64,000 nt of DNA, taken from Streptomyces fildesensis. Lineage in GTDB: Bacteria > Actinomycetota > Actinomycetes > Streptomycetales > Streptomycetaceae. The position numbers were made by a program, and so were the translations under genes. The notes beneath the pieces were generated by a model. It made no database searches. It was not told the origin of the DNA and was given only the letters and a program-made list of their open reading frames with translations. Of this stretch, positions 34,482 through 43,552 are shown in pieces. Each line of letters opens with the position of its first letter. The first letter of the stretch is position 1. The stretch is taken from contig NZ_JAAIKO010000006.1 of assembly GCF_016107395.1 (NCBI RefSeq), positions 124,001-188,000 of the forward strand. Direction: 5' to 3'.

Positions 34482-35068
34482 CGAGACGTGGGCCGGCCCT
34501 GGGCCGTGCACGTCGTGGCGTGGTCGTTCACGACGCCGACCGCCTGGAGATAGGCATAGGTGATGGTGGTGCCGACGAAGGTGAAACCACGCCGCTTCAG
34601 GTCCTTGCTCAGCCGGTCGGAGAGATCGGTGCGCGCCGGCAGCGGATCCGTGGGCCGGGGACGGTTGACCACGGGCGTGCCGTCGACCCACTGCCACAGG
34701 TAGGTGTCGAAGGAGCCGAACTCCTCGCGTGTCGCGATGAAGGCGCGGGCGTTCTTCACCGTGGAGGCGACCTTGAGACGGTTGCGGACGATACCCGCAT
34801 CGGTCATCAGGTCGTCCAGCTTGGCCTGCTCGTACCGGACGATCTTCCAGTAGTCGAAACCGTCGAGGGCCTTGCGGTAGTTCTCGCGCTTGTTCAGCAC
34901 CGTGGACCAGGACAGACCCGCCTGGGCGCCTTCCAGGAGCAGCAGCTCGAACAGATAGGCGTCGTCATGGGACGGGACGCCCCATTCGGTGTCGTGATAG
35001 TCGGCCATGAGCTCGGAGCCCTCGGACCAGGCACAACGGTTGACGGTACCGGCGGTCGCTGCGCTCAC
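34478..35068 (-). CDS. tag: DNA-3-methyladenine glycosylase I
   Basis: Base-excision repair enzyme that removes 3-methyladenine from DNA, 196 residues. Motifs: RCAWSEGSELMADYHDTEWGVP (zinc ligand Cys and substrate-pocket residues), FELLLLEGAQAGLSWSTVLNKRENYR, and GFTFVGTTITYAYLQAVGVVNDH with the C-terminal zinc ligands (H, C). The GTG at 35068 has GAGGA six bases upstream. Normal length. Confidence 0.95.
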   Translation of the reverse strand: MSAATAGTVNRCAWSEGSELMADYHDTEWGVPSHDDAYLFELLLLEGAQAGLSWSTVLNKRENYRKALDGFDYWKIVRYEQAKLDDLMTDAGIVRNRLKVASTVKNARAFIATREEFGSFDTYLWQWVDGTPVVNRPRPTDPLPARTDLSDRLSKDLKRRGFTFVGTTITYAYLQAVGVVNDHATTCTAQGRPTSR

Positions 35069-35298
35069 GGGCTGTCCTCGGGGCTGCTGGGTCGGGCAGG
35101 GAATGTCGGGCAGGGCATACGGACTCGGCCGCCGCCCCGGAACTGCCGGCCCGGGGCGGCCGCCGGTGGTCCGGATACACCGGATGCTACTGCGGGGCAC
35201 TGACAGTCGCGGGTGCGCGACACCGCACTGCGGGGTGGTGGCGCGCACGGGCCGCCGGATCTTCTCCGGACGCCGCGGAACCGTGGTGTGATGGCGCC

Positions 35299-35691
35299 GT
35301 GAGCAGCGCAGCAGAAGAGACCAACCGCCGCATGCTGCGGGCCCGGGACGCGATGGACCGTGCCTACGCGCAGCCGCTGGACGTCGCGGCCCTGGCCCGG
35401 ATCGCCCATGTGTCGCAGGCCCACTTCGCCCGCACCTTCCGGGCCACGTTCGGGGAGACGCCGCACCGCTATCTGCAGCGCCGCCGGGTCGAGCGCGCGA
35501 TGTTCCTGCTGCGGGAGACCGACCACAGCGTGACGGACATCTGCTTCGAGGTCGGCTTCGGCAGCCCGGGGACCTTCAGCCGCACGTTCCGGGACATCGT
35601 CGGCCGGTCACCGAGGACGTACCGCAAGGAGGCGGCGGCCGCGAACGTACCGACGTGCTTCACGATGGCGTGGACGCGGCCGAGCGCCTGA
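35299..35691 (+). CDS. AraC-family transcriptional regulator, HTH domain only
   Basis: 130 residues, essentially just the AraC/XylS double helix-turn-helix (DVAALARIAHVSQAHFARTFRATFGETPHRYL and VTDICFEVGFGSPGTFSRTFRDIVGRSPRTYR) without a sensor domain. It lies 88-94 bp before a VOC-family gene on the same strand; such stand-alone AraC/VOC pairs recur in Streptomyces and suggest control of the neighbour. Confidence 0.9.
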   Translation: MSSAAEETNRRMLRARDAMDRAYAQPLDVAALARIAHVSQAHFARTFRATFGETPHRYLQRRRVERAMFLLRETDHSVTDICFEVGFGSPGTFSRTFRDIVGRSPRTYRKEAAAANVPTCFTMAWTRPSA

Positions 35692-35785
35692 CCGCAGTCA
35701 CTGCCCGTCGGCGCTGTCGGGCCCCTCCGGAGACCGAGCAGTTTTGGATAAGTTTTCGCCCGGCCCGCTCGGTAGCGTGATGCAC

Positions 35786-36196
35786 ATGTTCACCGCAATC
35801 ACGCACTCACAGATCTACGTCCTCGACCAGGACGAAGCCCTCGACTTCTACGTCGGTAAGCTCGGCCTGGAGGTCGGCGCCGACATCGACATGGGCTTCA
35901 TGCGCTGGCTGACCGTCAGCATCCCGGGTCACCCCGAGCGGCAGATCCTGCTGGAGAGGCCGGGCACTCCGGCGATGTCCGAGGAGACGGCACAGCAGGT
36001 CCGCGAGCTGGTGACCAAGGGCGCCATGGGCGGCCACCTCATCTTCAGCACGGACGACTGCCGCAAGACGTACGAGACGCTGCTGAGCCGGGGCGTCGAG
36101 TTCACCGAGGAACCCACCGACCGCCCGTACGGAATCGACTGCGGCCTGCGCGACCCCTTCGGCAACAGCATCCGCTTCACCCAGCCGAAGGCCTGA
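35786..36196 (+). CDS. VOC/glyoxalase-superfamily protein
   Basis: 136 residues with two beta-alpha-beta-beta-beta modules: ITHSQIYVLDQDEALDFYVGKLGLEV and GHLIFSTDDCRKTYETLLSRGVEF, ending CGLRDPFGNSIRFTQP. Metal-dependent dioxygenase, glyoxalase or resistance protein are all possible. There is no ribosome-binding site; TAGCGT (35773-35778) ends seven bases before the ATG at 35786, which suggests a leaderless message. An in-frame ATG at 35780 is the alternative. Confidence 0.88.
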   Translation: MFTAITHSQIYVLDQDEALDFYVGKLGLEVGADIDMGFMRWLTVSIPGHPERQILLERPGTPAMSEETAQQVRELVTKGAMGGHLIFSTDDCRKTYETLLSRGVEFTEEPTDRPYGIDCGLRDPFGNSIRFTQPKA

Positions 36197-36218
36197 GGCC
36201 CCTCCGGGCCACGACCGC

Positions 36219-36251
36219 TCCAGCGGCTGCTGTCGGACAGCAGCCGCTGGA
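36219..36251. terminator. Bidirectional hairpin between VOC and nagB genes
   Basis: Perfect 14-bp stem TCCAGCGGCTGCTG (36219-36232) / 36238-36251 with a 5-nt loop TCGGA, between convergent stops. Confidence 0.85.
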
Positions 36252-36261
36252 ATGGCACGGA

Positions 36262-37044
36262 CTAGAGGAACTGCCGGGTGGGCTTCGCCGCGTACGTGGC
36301 GCGGAAGTAGTCCGCGAGCTTGAGGCCGGACGCGGCCGCTTCGTCGATGACGACGGTGGCATGCGGGTGCAGCTGCAGCGCCGAGGCCGGCACCATCGCG
36401 GACAGCGGGCCCTCCACGGAGAGCGCCACGGCCTCGGCCTTGGCCTCGCCGGTCGCCAGCAGCACCAGGTGGCGCGCTTCCAGGATGGTGCCGATGCCCT
36501 GGGTGATGACGTGGTGCGGAACCTCGTCCAGCGAGTCGAAGAACCGGGCGTTGTCCACGCGGGTCTGCTGGGTGAGCGTCTTGATGCGGGTGCGGGAAGC
36601 GAGCGAGGAGCAGGGCTCGTTGAACCCGATGTGCCCGTCCGTGCCGATGCCGAGCAGCTGCAGGTCGACACCGCCCGCGGCGGCCAGCGCGCGGTCGTAG
36701 TCGGAGCTGGCGGCGGCGACGTCCTCGGCGGTGCCGTCGGGGCCGATGAAGGACGCCTCGGTCAGTCCGAGCGGCTCGACGACCTCGCGAAGCACCACCG
36801 AGCGGTAGGACTCGGGGTGCCCCTTGGGGAGGCCCACGTACTCGTCGAGCTGGCAGATGCGTGCCCGCGAGGCGTCGAGGGTGGCGGCGCGGACCCGGGC
36901 GGCCAGCGCTTGGTAGATCGGCAGCGGCGTCGATCCGGTGGCAACGCCGAGCAGGGCGTCGGGCTTGCGGGCGAGCAGGCCGGCGATCGCGGAGGCGATG
37001 AGTTCGCCGCCCGCTTCGGCGTCCGGAACGATCACTACTTCCAT
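36262..37044 (-). CDS. nagB: Glucosamine-6-phosphate deaminase
   Basis: Converts glucosamine-6-phosphate to fructose-6-phosphate and ammonia, the last step of N-acetylglucosamine catabolism. 260 residues with the NagB motifs GVATGSTPLPIY, ICQLDEYVGLPKGHPESYRS, LLGIGTDGHIGFNEPCSS (catalytic Asp and His) and TVVIDEAAASGL. The start at 37044 follows GGTGGA. A near-consensus DasR operator lies just upstream, as in characterised Streptomyces nagB genes, so repression by DasR relieved by glucosamine-6-phosphate is expected. Confidence 0.95.
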   Translation of the reverse strand: MEVVIVPDAEAGGELIASAIAGLLARKPDALLGVATGSTPLPIYQALAARVRAATLDASRARICQLDEYVGLPKGHPESYRSVVLREVVEPLGLTEASFIGPDGTAEDVAAASSDYDRALAAAGGVDLQLLGIGTDGHIGFNEPCSSLASRTRIKTLTQQTRVDNARFFDSLDEVPHHVITQGIGTILEARHLVLLATGEAKAEAVALSVEGPLSAMVPASALQLHPHATVVIDEAAASGLKLADYFRATYAAKPTRQFL

Positions 37045-37074
37045 GCTGATTCCACCGTTCTGAGGCATACATAT

Positions 37075-37090
37075 CGTGGTGTAGACCAAT
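37075..37090 (-). promoter_or_regulatory. DasR-responsive element (dre) upstream of nagB
   Basis: Read on the nagB strand: ATTGGTCTACACCACG. This matches the published dre pattern (AGTGGTCTAGACCACT) at most positions with the central TGGTCTA-ACCA dyad preserved. It ends 31 bp before the nagB start. Confidence 0.85.
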
Positions 37091-37173
37091 TTACCGGAGG
37101 AGGGCGGCGGACGGGGCGGCGGTCCAGCACTCGGAACCCGCGGTACGGCAAAGGTTCACGACCAGGTCACGCG

Positions 37174-40100
37174 CTATCCGCCGGCCGCCAGGATCCGTTC
37201 CAGCACGTCGGCATAGCGCGTCCGCCGGTCCGGTCGGGCGTGGTCGGCCGCGTACCGCAGAGCGGGGACCGCCGGTGCGCCCATGACGATCAGCCCCTCG
37301 GCCGCTGTCTTCCGGACAACGGGATGGGCGTGCTCCAGCAGTCCGGTGATGGCGGGGATCGCGGGCTCCCAGCGCGCGTGGCTCAGGGCCAGGACCGCCG
37401 TGCGGACGACATTCGGCTCGGGGTCGTCCAGCAGCACCGAGGTGTGCCGCAGATACGTCCGCCGGTCGAGCACCGTCCGTGAGGTCCGGTGGGCGTGCAG
37501 GCGCACCCTGGGCCGGGGATGGCGCAGCAACTCGCCGATCAGTTCCGTCAGTTCGGCATCGTCGGGGTGTGCCCCGGCCAGCCGGGTGAGCGCCCGGCGG
37601 ATCTGGTCGGGGGTACCGGTACGGGCCAGGTTCATCATCTCGTCCCGGGACGGACCGGGCACGGCTCCTCCCGGCGTGTCCTGGGCGCGGGCGCGGAGCG
37701 CCGCCAGAGCGGCGGCGTCCTGCGGCCCGGCGTCCGGGCCGCGCAGGGGGCCCTCGACGAGAAGGAGCCCGTCAGCGAGAGCGTCGTGGCCCTCGGCGCG
37801 CAGCCGCCGGCAGATCCGTTCCAGCGCGGGGGTGCGCAGCGGCGCACGGCCGGTGAGCAGATCGAGGAATCCCCAGGCGCCGGCGTCCAGACGGCCGGCC
37901 AGGTGCTCGGCCAGCGCATCGGCGGGCACCCGGCGGAGCAGGTCACGGGCGGTCGGACGGAACGCGGGCGAGCCTTGCTCCCAGTACTCCAGCAGCAGCG
38001 GGACCAGCGGAAGCAGATCCCCCTGGTGGAGCTGCCCGGCCACGCGGGCCACCCGGTCGGGCAGGATCTCCGGGCCGCGCAGTTCGACCAGGCCGATGCC
38101 GGTCAGCAGACGCGCCACCTCACCGCCTACCCGCACCGTGACACGGCCACGGAGGAACGCCCGCAGTACGAGAAGCCGGGTCTCCGGCTCGGGCCACTCC
38201 AGGAGCGCCCCCGCGGCGGTGTCCCGACGGTCCCGGTCGGCGGAGTCCAGCAGGGTCAGCAGGCGCTCCCGAAGGGCGGTCGAACGGGGCTGGTCCAGGT
38301 CGTCGACCCGTACGGTGCGCGGTGCGGGGACTGCCTCGCGGGCGGTCTCGGCGAGGGTCCAGGCCGGTGCGTCGAGCGGCTGGAGATCCGTCATCCAGTC
38401 GAGGAGCGCATCGCGCGCGCAGGGGCGGGCGAAGGCGTACGCGTCGACCAGCGCGGCCAGCCGCTGCCGGGAGCCAGGGACGTCGTCGTTGCGGTGGCGC
38501 AGCTCCTCCAGTGCCAGGGTGCTCGGGGCGCGTACGCGGAGTCCAGCGCGCCCTGCCATGCGGCGACCTCGGCGGATGCCTCGGCGGCCTCCCGGGTGCC
38601 GGCCCGGGCGGGGGAGTGAGGGTCCGGAAGGACGGTGAATGCCTCCCGCAGGACAGCGGACTCGGCCTGCCAGGCGTCGGCACCGAGCCGGGCCGCGGCG
38701 AGCGCCTGGTCGAGGTCGGTGCGCAGCAGTACCGCTCCGCACCGGCGCAGCAGCGTCAGCGTGCAGCGGTCGCCTGCCGGAGCGGGCGGCAGCGCGCGCA
38801 CCGCGTCGGCGAGAACCGACCTCCCGACGGCGGACAGCTTCGGTGCGAGGGCTTCGAGAACGGCGAGGAGGGCGTCGCGATCGGCGGCCGCGAGGGCGCC
38901 GGGTCCGCCGGCGAGTTCGTCGAGCACGACTCCGGTGGAGCGGGACAGGACCGTCAGCTCGTCGTCCGTCCACGGCGCCGGGCACAGGCGCAGGGTGAAC
39001 CGCAGGACAGGGCCTCGGACGCGGGGTTCCGCGGTGGCCAGCCGGAGCCAGTCAGCCAACAACGGGCGCAGCGCCGTCAACTGCCCGGCGGTCGGCGGAT
39101 CCGGCCGCTCGGCGATACGGAGGGCGACCGAGGGGTCCCAGCCCCGGGTCGTCAACGACCGTACGTCGCGGTCCGGTTGGCCGTCCCCCGCCGGCCGGCT
39201 GCCGGGAGGTACGTCGATTCCGTGCCGGGTCATGGCCGTTGCCAGATCCTCGACGGTTCCGGCCGTGAGGTGGACCCGGCCGGCTGCCACCAGGGCGAGC
39301 AGAGCGGGTGCGACAGGGGAGGCCTGGTGCTCCAGCGCGCGGACCGCGCGTGCGGACAACTCGCCGTCGAGGCCCGCCAGCAGCAGTCCCCGGGTGCGGT
39401 CTTCCCCGTGGTGACCGGATCGGGGCCCGGAGTCGTGCCCGGAATCGTCCTCCGGAGGGTGCTCGGCGGCGGCGAGGACGGTCGCCGCGTACGCGGCGCC
39501 GAGGATGGCGCGCAACGCTGCGACCAGTGCGTCACGTAGCCCCGGATTGTCGTGGTGGCCGAGCCGGAACAGCAGTTTCGGCACCGTCGCCGGCGTGCCC
39601 ACCAGGGCCAGGACCCCGGCGGCGGTCTTCTTGATGTTCATGTTCGGATGGTCGAGACACGCGGCGACCGCACCGGCGGCCCCGCGGGCCCGCGCATGGC
39701 CCAGGGCCAGCAGCGCCTGCCGTACCGTCTGGATGTCCTGGACGTCCCGGGTGGCGGTCAGCGCGATCAACGACGCCGACAGCGCCTGGGCGTCGTCGCC
39801 GGTGGTGTCACGGGCGAGCAGCGCGATCACGTGCTTGCGCACCTGCGGGTCGCGATTCCGCAGCAGGCGGTGCACCCGTCGGCGGGTGCGCGCGTAGGGC
39901 ACCCGCAGCAGCAGTTCGAGCAGGATCGTCCGCTCACCGTCCGACACGCCCGGCCGGTCCAGCAGATCGAGCGCCATGCTCGCGACCAGCGCATGACCGG
40001 CCGCCCGCGCGGTCGTGGCGTCGAGCAGACAGGCAGGCCGGATCCTCCCGCGTTCGTGGAGACGAACCCCCAGAGCACACACGGCATTGAGGACTTCGTC

Positions 40101-41891
40101 GGGAACCGCAGGCTCGCCGGCCGGCGGCCGGTCGCGGACGGGCCGCGCCGCGCCGCTCGCCTCCTCGGCCGCGAGATCGGCCACGACGCGCAGCAGGAGG
40201 TCCGCGACGACCGGCAGGGTGCCGACGGCCGCGTGGGCGGCCAGTCTGCACAGGGAGGCGACCGGCTCGTCCGGGTCCAGATGGGAGCTCAGGAGCGCCA
40301 ACTCCTGTTCGTCCGGGCCGCCGAGGTCGGCCGCGATACGGCGGGGGAGATCGGCGGCGTCGAGACGGCCGAGGAGAGCGCGCCGCTGCTCCGGATCGGT
40401 CGTCAGCAGCCAGAGCAGTTCCAGGGCGCGCTCGCGTACGGCGCGCAGGTGAGGTGCGATGACCCCCGGGTTCTCCGCTCCGGCGAGACCGAGCCCTTCC
40501 CGCAGCGCCGCCACCGTCCGGTGCCCGCCGATGGCTTCCAGGGCGTCGAGAGCAGCCGCGGGCACCGAGGTCAGGTGCGCGATCACCGTGTCCTCGGCGT
40601 CGGTGTGCCGCAGCCTGCGGATCGCGTCGAGCAGTGGTCCTGGCTCGGGAGCGGACGGAAGCAGACGCGTGATCGCCTCCCCGATCCGCGGCTCCTCGCT
40701 CCCGGACCCCTGCTCGGACAGAGCGACGAGCAGGTCCATCCTCCGTTGCCGGTCGGGGTCGGCGGCGGCTGTCTCCCGCTCCAGCAGGACATGGGCCATG
40801 GTCCGACGGCAGGTGAACATGATCGTCGCGAGCTCACCGGCCGGAATCGAGTGATCGGCCAACGCCAGGCCGACGATGGCCGGCACGTCCGTCTCCGTGG
40901 GGAAGTGCCCGCGCCGGTGGAGACCCCGCAGACACGTCACCGCCGGTGCGGCGAACAGCAGCGGGTCCTGCGCGGCGCTCGCGGTCAGGCGGGCGATGTC
41001 AGCACGGTCGGCCAGGTCGCCGAGGAGTTCCATCGCGCGCCGCCGGAGAGCCGGCGACAGGTCGGGATCGTCGACGACCCGCAGGAGGTGGTGGCGGTGC
41101 CCGTGCCGGGCCGCGGTCGTGAGCGCGGCCTCGGCTGCGGCCGGCCCGGCGTTCGCCGAAGCCGGGCCGAGAAAGGGGGCCAGCAGCCCGGCCGGCAACG
41201 GATCCAGCGCCGCCCATGGCTCGGCGAGCTCCTTGAGCACGTCGGCCGTGACGTCGGTGACGTCCGTGGTTCCGGCACCGAGCAGCCGCATCAGCTGTTC
41301 GCGGACCAGCGCCGGAGCCAGCAGCCCGGCGTGCAGGCCCTGCCGGGCCAGTCGCAGCGCCGCGGCCGTCAGCACCGGGTCGTCGGTGCGCGCCAGCTCG
41401 TCCACGAGCTGCCCGGGTCGGTGCGCGTCGGCGACGGATGCTCCCCGTACGGCCTGGTACAGCAGCTCTCCCGGCGGTTCCTCGCGGAGCGCCGCCGGAT
41501 CGTTGAGGAGCTCCGCGCGCAGCCAGGCGATCCGCACCCGCACCGGCAGCGGCGCCGCACGCCACAACGGCCAGGGCCGCCCGTCGAGGTGCGGCCCCAG
41601 CCGTTCGTAGAGTCCTGCCAGTACGAGCGCCGCCTCCGGCGGTCCGGCCGCCGATCCCGGCAGCTGCGCGGCGAACGCGGCCGACTCGACGTCGTCGGGT
41701 CGGGGGTCCGAGGCGAGCCGCTCGCTCAGCAGGGTCAGCCCCAGGTACCGGACCCGGGGATTCTCGTGCCGGACGAGACGTCCGAAGACGTCCGGCGAAC
41801 AGTCCCGCACGTCCAACCGGTCCGCCAACCGGCCGATGTCGGCCCGGCGGAGCGCATCGTGGAAATCTTGGTCTGCCGGAGTCGTCATCAC
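37174..41891 (-). pseudogene. Giant HEAT-repeat protein gene interrupted by a frameshift
   Basis: About 1,572 residues if joined. The first frame runs from 41891 (or ATG 41888) and encodes many HEAT/Armadillo-like helical pairs (NPRVRYLGLTLLSERL, DPQVRKHVIALLARD, HPNMNIKKTAAGVLALVG, NPGLRDALVAALRAIL). Near 38524-38535 the meaningful sequence switches frame within a CCCC run (DSAYAP then STLALEELRHRNDDVPG) and continues to 37174 with further repeats (HPRPRVRLHAHRTSR, EPNVVRTAVLALSHA, HPVVRKTAAEGLIVMG). As written, the first frame ends at 38391 in a nonsense tail; the second part has no start of its own near the switch. One missing base (or programmed frameshifting) explains it. No catalytic domain; probably a scaffold. 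Confidence 0.82.
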
Positions 41892-41961
41892 CGGATGCTA
41901 GCCGCGGCGATTCCGGCTCCACCAGCCGGTTTCCGGTAGCAGGTATCCGGAGGACCCGGCC

Positions 41962-42279
41962 TTAGTTCACATCGATCGCGGTGATCACGGGATTCCCCAA
42001 GGGCGCGGACTGCTCGTCCAGACCGGCGCCGCGCAGCGCGCTCTCGGCGAGGGCGAGGGCCTCCGCACGTGCTGTACCGCTGTTCTCCGCCTCCACTTCC
42101 AGACGGAGGGTGAACGTGGAGGTGTCCGGGTTCAGGCTCAGCGCGTCGAGATCCGCGGACTCGCCCTCCGCGACTTCATGGGGATCGGTGCCCTGGAGAG
42201 CGGCCAGGATCTTCCCCCTGGTCTCAGGGGTGAGCGGCGCCTTCAGGGTGCCCGGCAAGGAGACGACGAAATTACTCAT
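41962..42279 (-). CDS. Small conserved hypothetical protein
   Basis: 105 residues, soluble, acidic. It reads SNFVVSLPGTLKAPLTPETRGKILAALQG, then ESADLDALSLNPDTSTFTLRLEVEAENSGTARAEALALAESALRGAG. The alternation of strands and helices suggests a ferredoxin-like alpha/beta fold. It lies 70 bp upstream of the HEAT-repeat gene on the same strand, so both may be co-transcribed. Function unknown. Confidence 0.72.
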   Translation of the reverse strand: MSNFVVSLPGTLKAPLTPETRGKILAALQGTDPHEVAEGESADLDALSLNPDTSTFTLRLEVEAENSGTARAEALALAESALRGAGLDEQSAPLGNPVITAIDVN

Positions 42280-42448
42280 GAGCGTCGACTACCCACTGCC
42301 GGGCATTTCCCACCAGGCCGGTGCCGGTGAAGCGCCCGGACGGGGCACAGCGTGCGCGGCGGCCCCTGGGCGACATTCCCGCAGGCGGCGGGCCATGGAC
42401 GGGAGTCCGCGTCGATCGTTCCCCGGGAACGGTCCGGCCGTTCCAATC

Positions 42449-42466
42449 GTCTACAGTGCTGTAGAC
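42449..42466. promoter_or_regulatory. Perfect 18-bp palindrome, BlaI/CopY-like operator
   Basis: GTCTACAGTGCTGTAGAC (42449-42466), two perfect 8-bp arms around TG. It contains TACA...TGTA half-sites resembling operators of the BlaI/MecI/CopY family, and its TACAGT could also serve as a -10 box. It lies 70 bp before the PAP2 gene and 170 bp from the divergent small gene. No BlaI-type gene is present in the window. Confidence 0.6.
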
Positions 42467-42536
42467 AGACAGCTCCGCCGCGGGCCGCCGGTAACGGACC
42501 GTGCCGGGCGCTCGGTGGGTGAGGAGGCAGGCCGGC

Positions 42537-43238
42537 ATGATCGCGAACCGCGTCGACCCCGGCGATACGCGGCCGCGCGCCCACTTCCCGCTCTCCCTGG
42601 CCGCCGCCGCGGTCTGCGCAGGGGCCTTCGTCCTGCTGGCGGTGTTCGTCCTCATCCGCCACGGAGCGCCGTTCCCCGGGGACGGGGCCGCGCACACCTG
42701 GTCGATGGTCCACCGGCCGCACCTCGCGTTGACCGTGGCGCGCCGGATCACCGCGAGCGGTACGGGGTTCTGGCCGTACGCGATGGCGGTGGCCGCCGGG
42801 CTGATCGTGGGGCGTGACACCCGGCAGCGGATGTACGCGGTACTCGGGGCCGCGGTCTTCCTCGGCGTCGGGCAGGCCGTCCGGTACGGCCTGATGGAAG
42901 CGATCGGCCGGGCCCGGCCGGCCGTCGGCGACTGGGCCGGCCACGCGTCCGGCTTCGCTTTCCCGTCCGGGCACGCCACCACCTCGGCGATGGCCGCCGG
43001 TCTGCTGGCCTGGGCCGCGGCCGTCCGCGGCCGCCCGGCGGTCGCGCGAGTGTGCTGCGCCGTTCTGCTGTGCTGGGCCGCGGCCGTCGGCGGCACCCGG
43101 GTCTACCTCGGCATGCACTGGCCGAGCGACGTCCTTGCCGGATGGCTACTGGCCGCGGCGTGGATCGGTCTCGGCGCGACCCTTTACGCGCGGTACTTCG
43201 CGCGCCGTGGCCTGGATGGCGGCAGGCCCCCGAACTGA
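42537..43238 (+). CDS. PAP2-family membrane phosphatase
   Basis: 233 residues, about six TM helices. All three PAP2 signature motifs are present: RYGLMEAIGRARP (KX6RP-like), FPSGHATTSAMAA (PSGH) and GGTRVYLGMHWPSDVLAGW (SRX5HX3D). It dephosphorylates a lipid phosphate such as undecaprenyl pyrophosphate or phosphatidate at the outer membrane face. The ATG at 42537 has GAGGAGG nine bases upstream. A palindromic operator-like site precedes it. Confidence 0.92.
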   Translation: MIANRVDPGDTRPRAHFPLSLAAAAVCAGAFVLLAVFVLIRHGAPFPGDGAAHTWSMVHRPHLALTVARRITASGTGFWPYAMAVAAGLIVGRDTRQRMYAVLGAAVFLGVGQAVRYGLMEAIGRARPAVGDWAGHASGFAFPSGHATTSAMAAGLLAWAAAVRGRPAVARVCCAVLLCWAAAVGGTRVYLGMHWPSDVLAGWLLAAAWIGLGATLYARYFARRGLDGGRPPN

Positions 43239-43260
43239 CGATGCGTCACCCTGCCGCCGG

Positions 43261-43368
43261 TCAGCGGACGGCGTAGCCCCGCAGGCCGTTCTCGACGAGA
43301 TCGAAGGCGGCCTTGGCCCGTGCCACCGCGTCCTCGTACATGGCGCCCGGGCGGGCCGTCGCGTTCAC
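43261..43368 (-). pseudogene. Possible C-terminal remnant of a regulator gene
   Basis: A 35-codon minus-strand frame reads VNATARPGAMYEDAVARAKAAFDLVENGLRGYAVR before a TGA. The amphipathic ending resembles the C-terminal helix of TetR-type regulators, but upstream in the same frame there is a stop and no conserved sequence. It could be a remnant or chance. Confidence 0.25.
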
Positions 43369-43447
43369 CGGGGTGCCGCTGCCGCCCGGCCCGGGTCAGG
43401 TACAGTGTTGCCGTCGTTACCAATGATCAACTGAGGAGGTGGGACCC

Positions 43448-43510
43448 ATCACCGCTGTATCAGGTCGGGTGCTCCCCCTTCGCGGCCGTGCGGCTCACCG
43501 TCAGGCATAG
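43448..43510 (+). CDS. Putative 20-residue leader peptide with AUC start
   Basis: A near-perfect Shine-Dalgarno stretch GAGGAGGTG (43433-43441) is followed, at ideal distance, by ATC and a 20-codon frame (ITAVSGRVLPLRGRAAHRQA) ending in TAG, 42 bp before the methyltransferase start. TACAGT at about 43401 could be its -10 box. No ATG, GTG or TTG is in position. Either an AUC-initiated leader peptide, a decayed start codon, or a chance ribosome-binding site. Confidence 0.3.
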   Translation: MTAVSGRVLPLRGRAAHRQA

Positions 43511-43552
43511 GTGACCCGCGGGAGCGCCCAGAGGCGTTCCGAAAGGCTCATC

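Noticed and set aside
39552-41939. A 795-codon plus-strand open frame opposite the HEAT-repeat gene
   Set aside because: Low-complexity Arg/Gln/Gly-rich translation with no motif; HEAT repeats on the minus strand explain the conservation.
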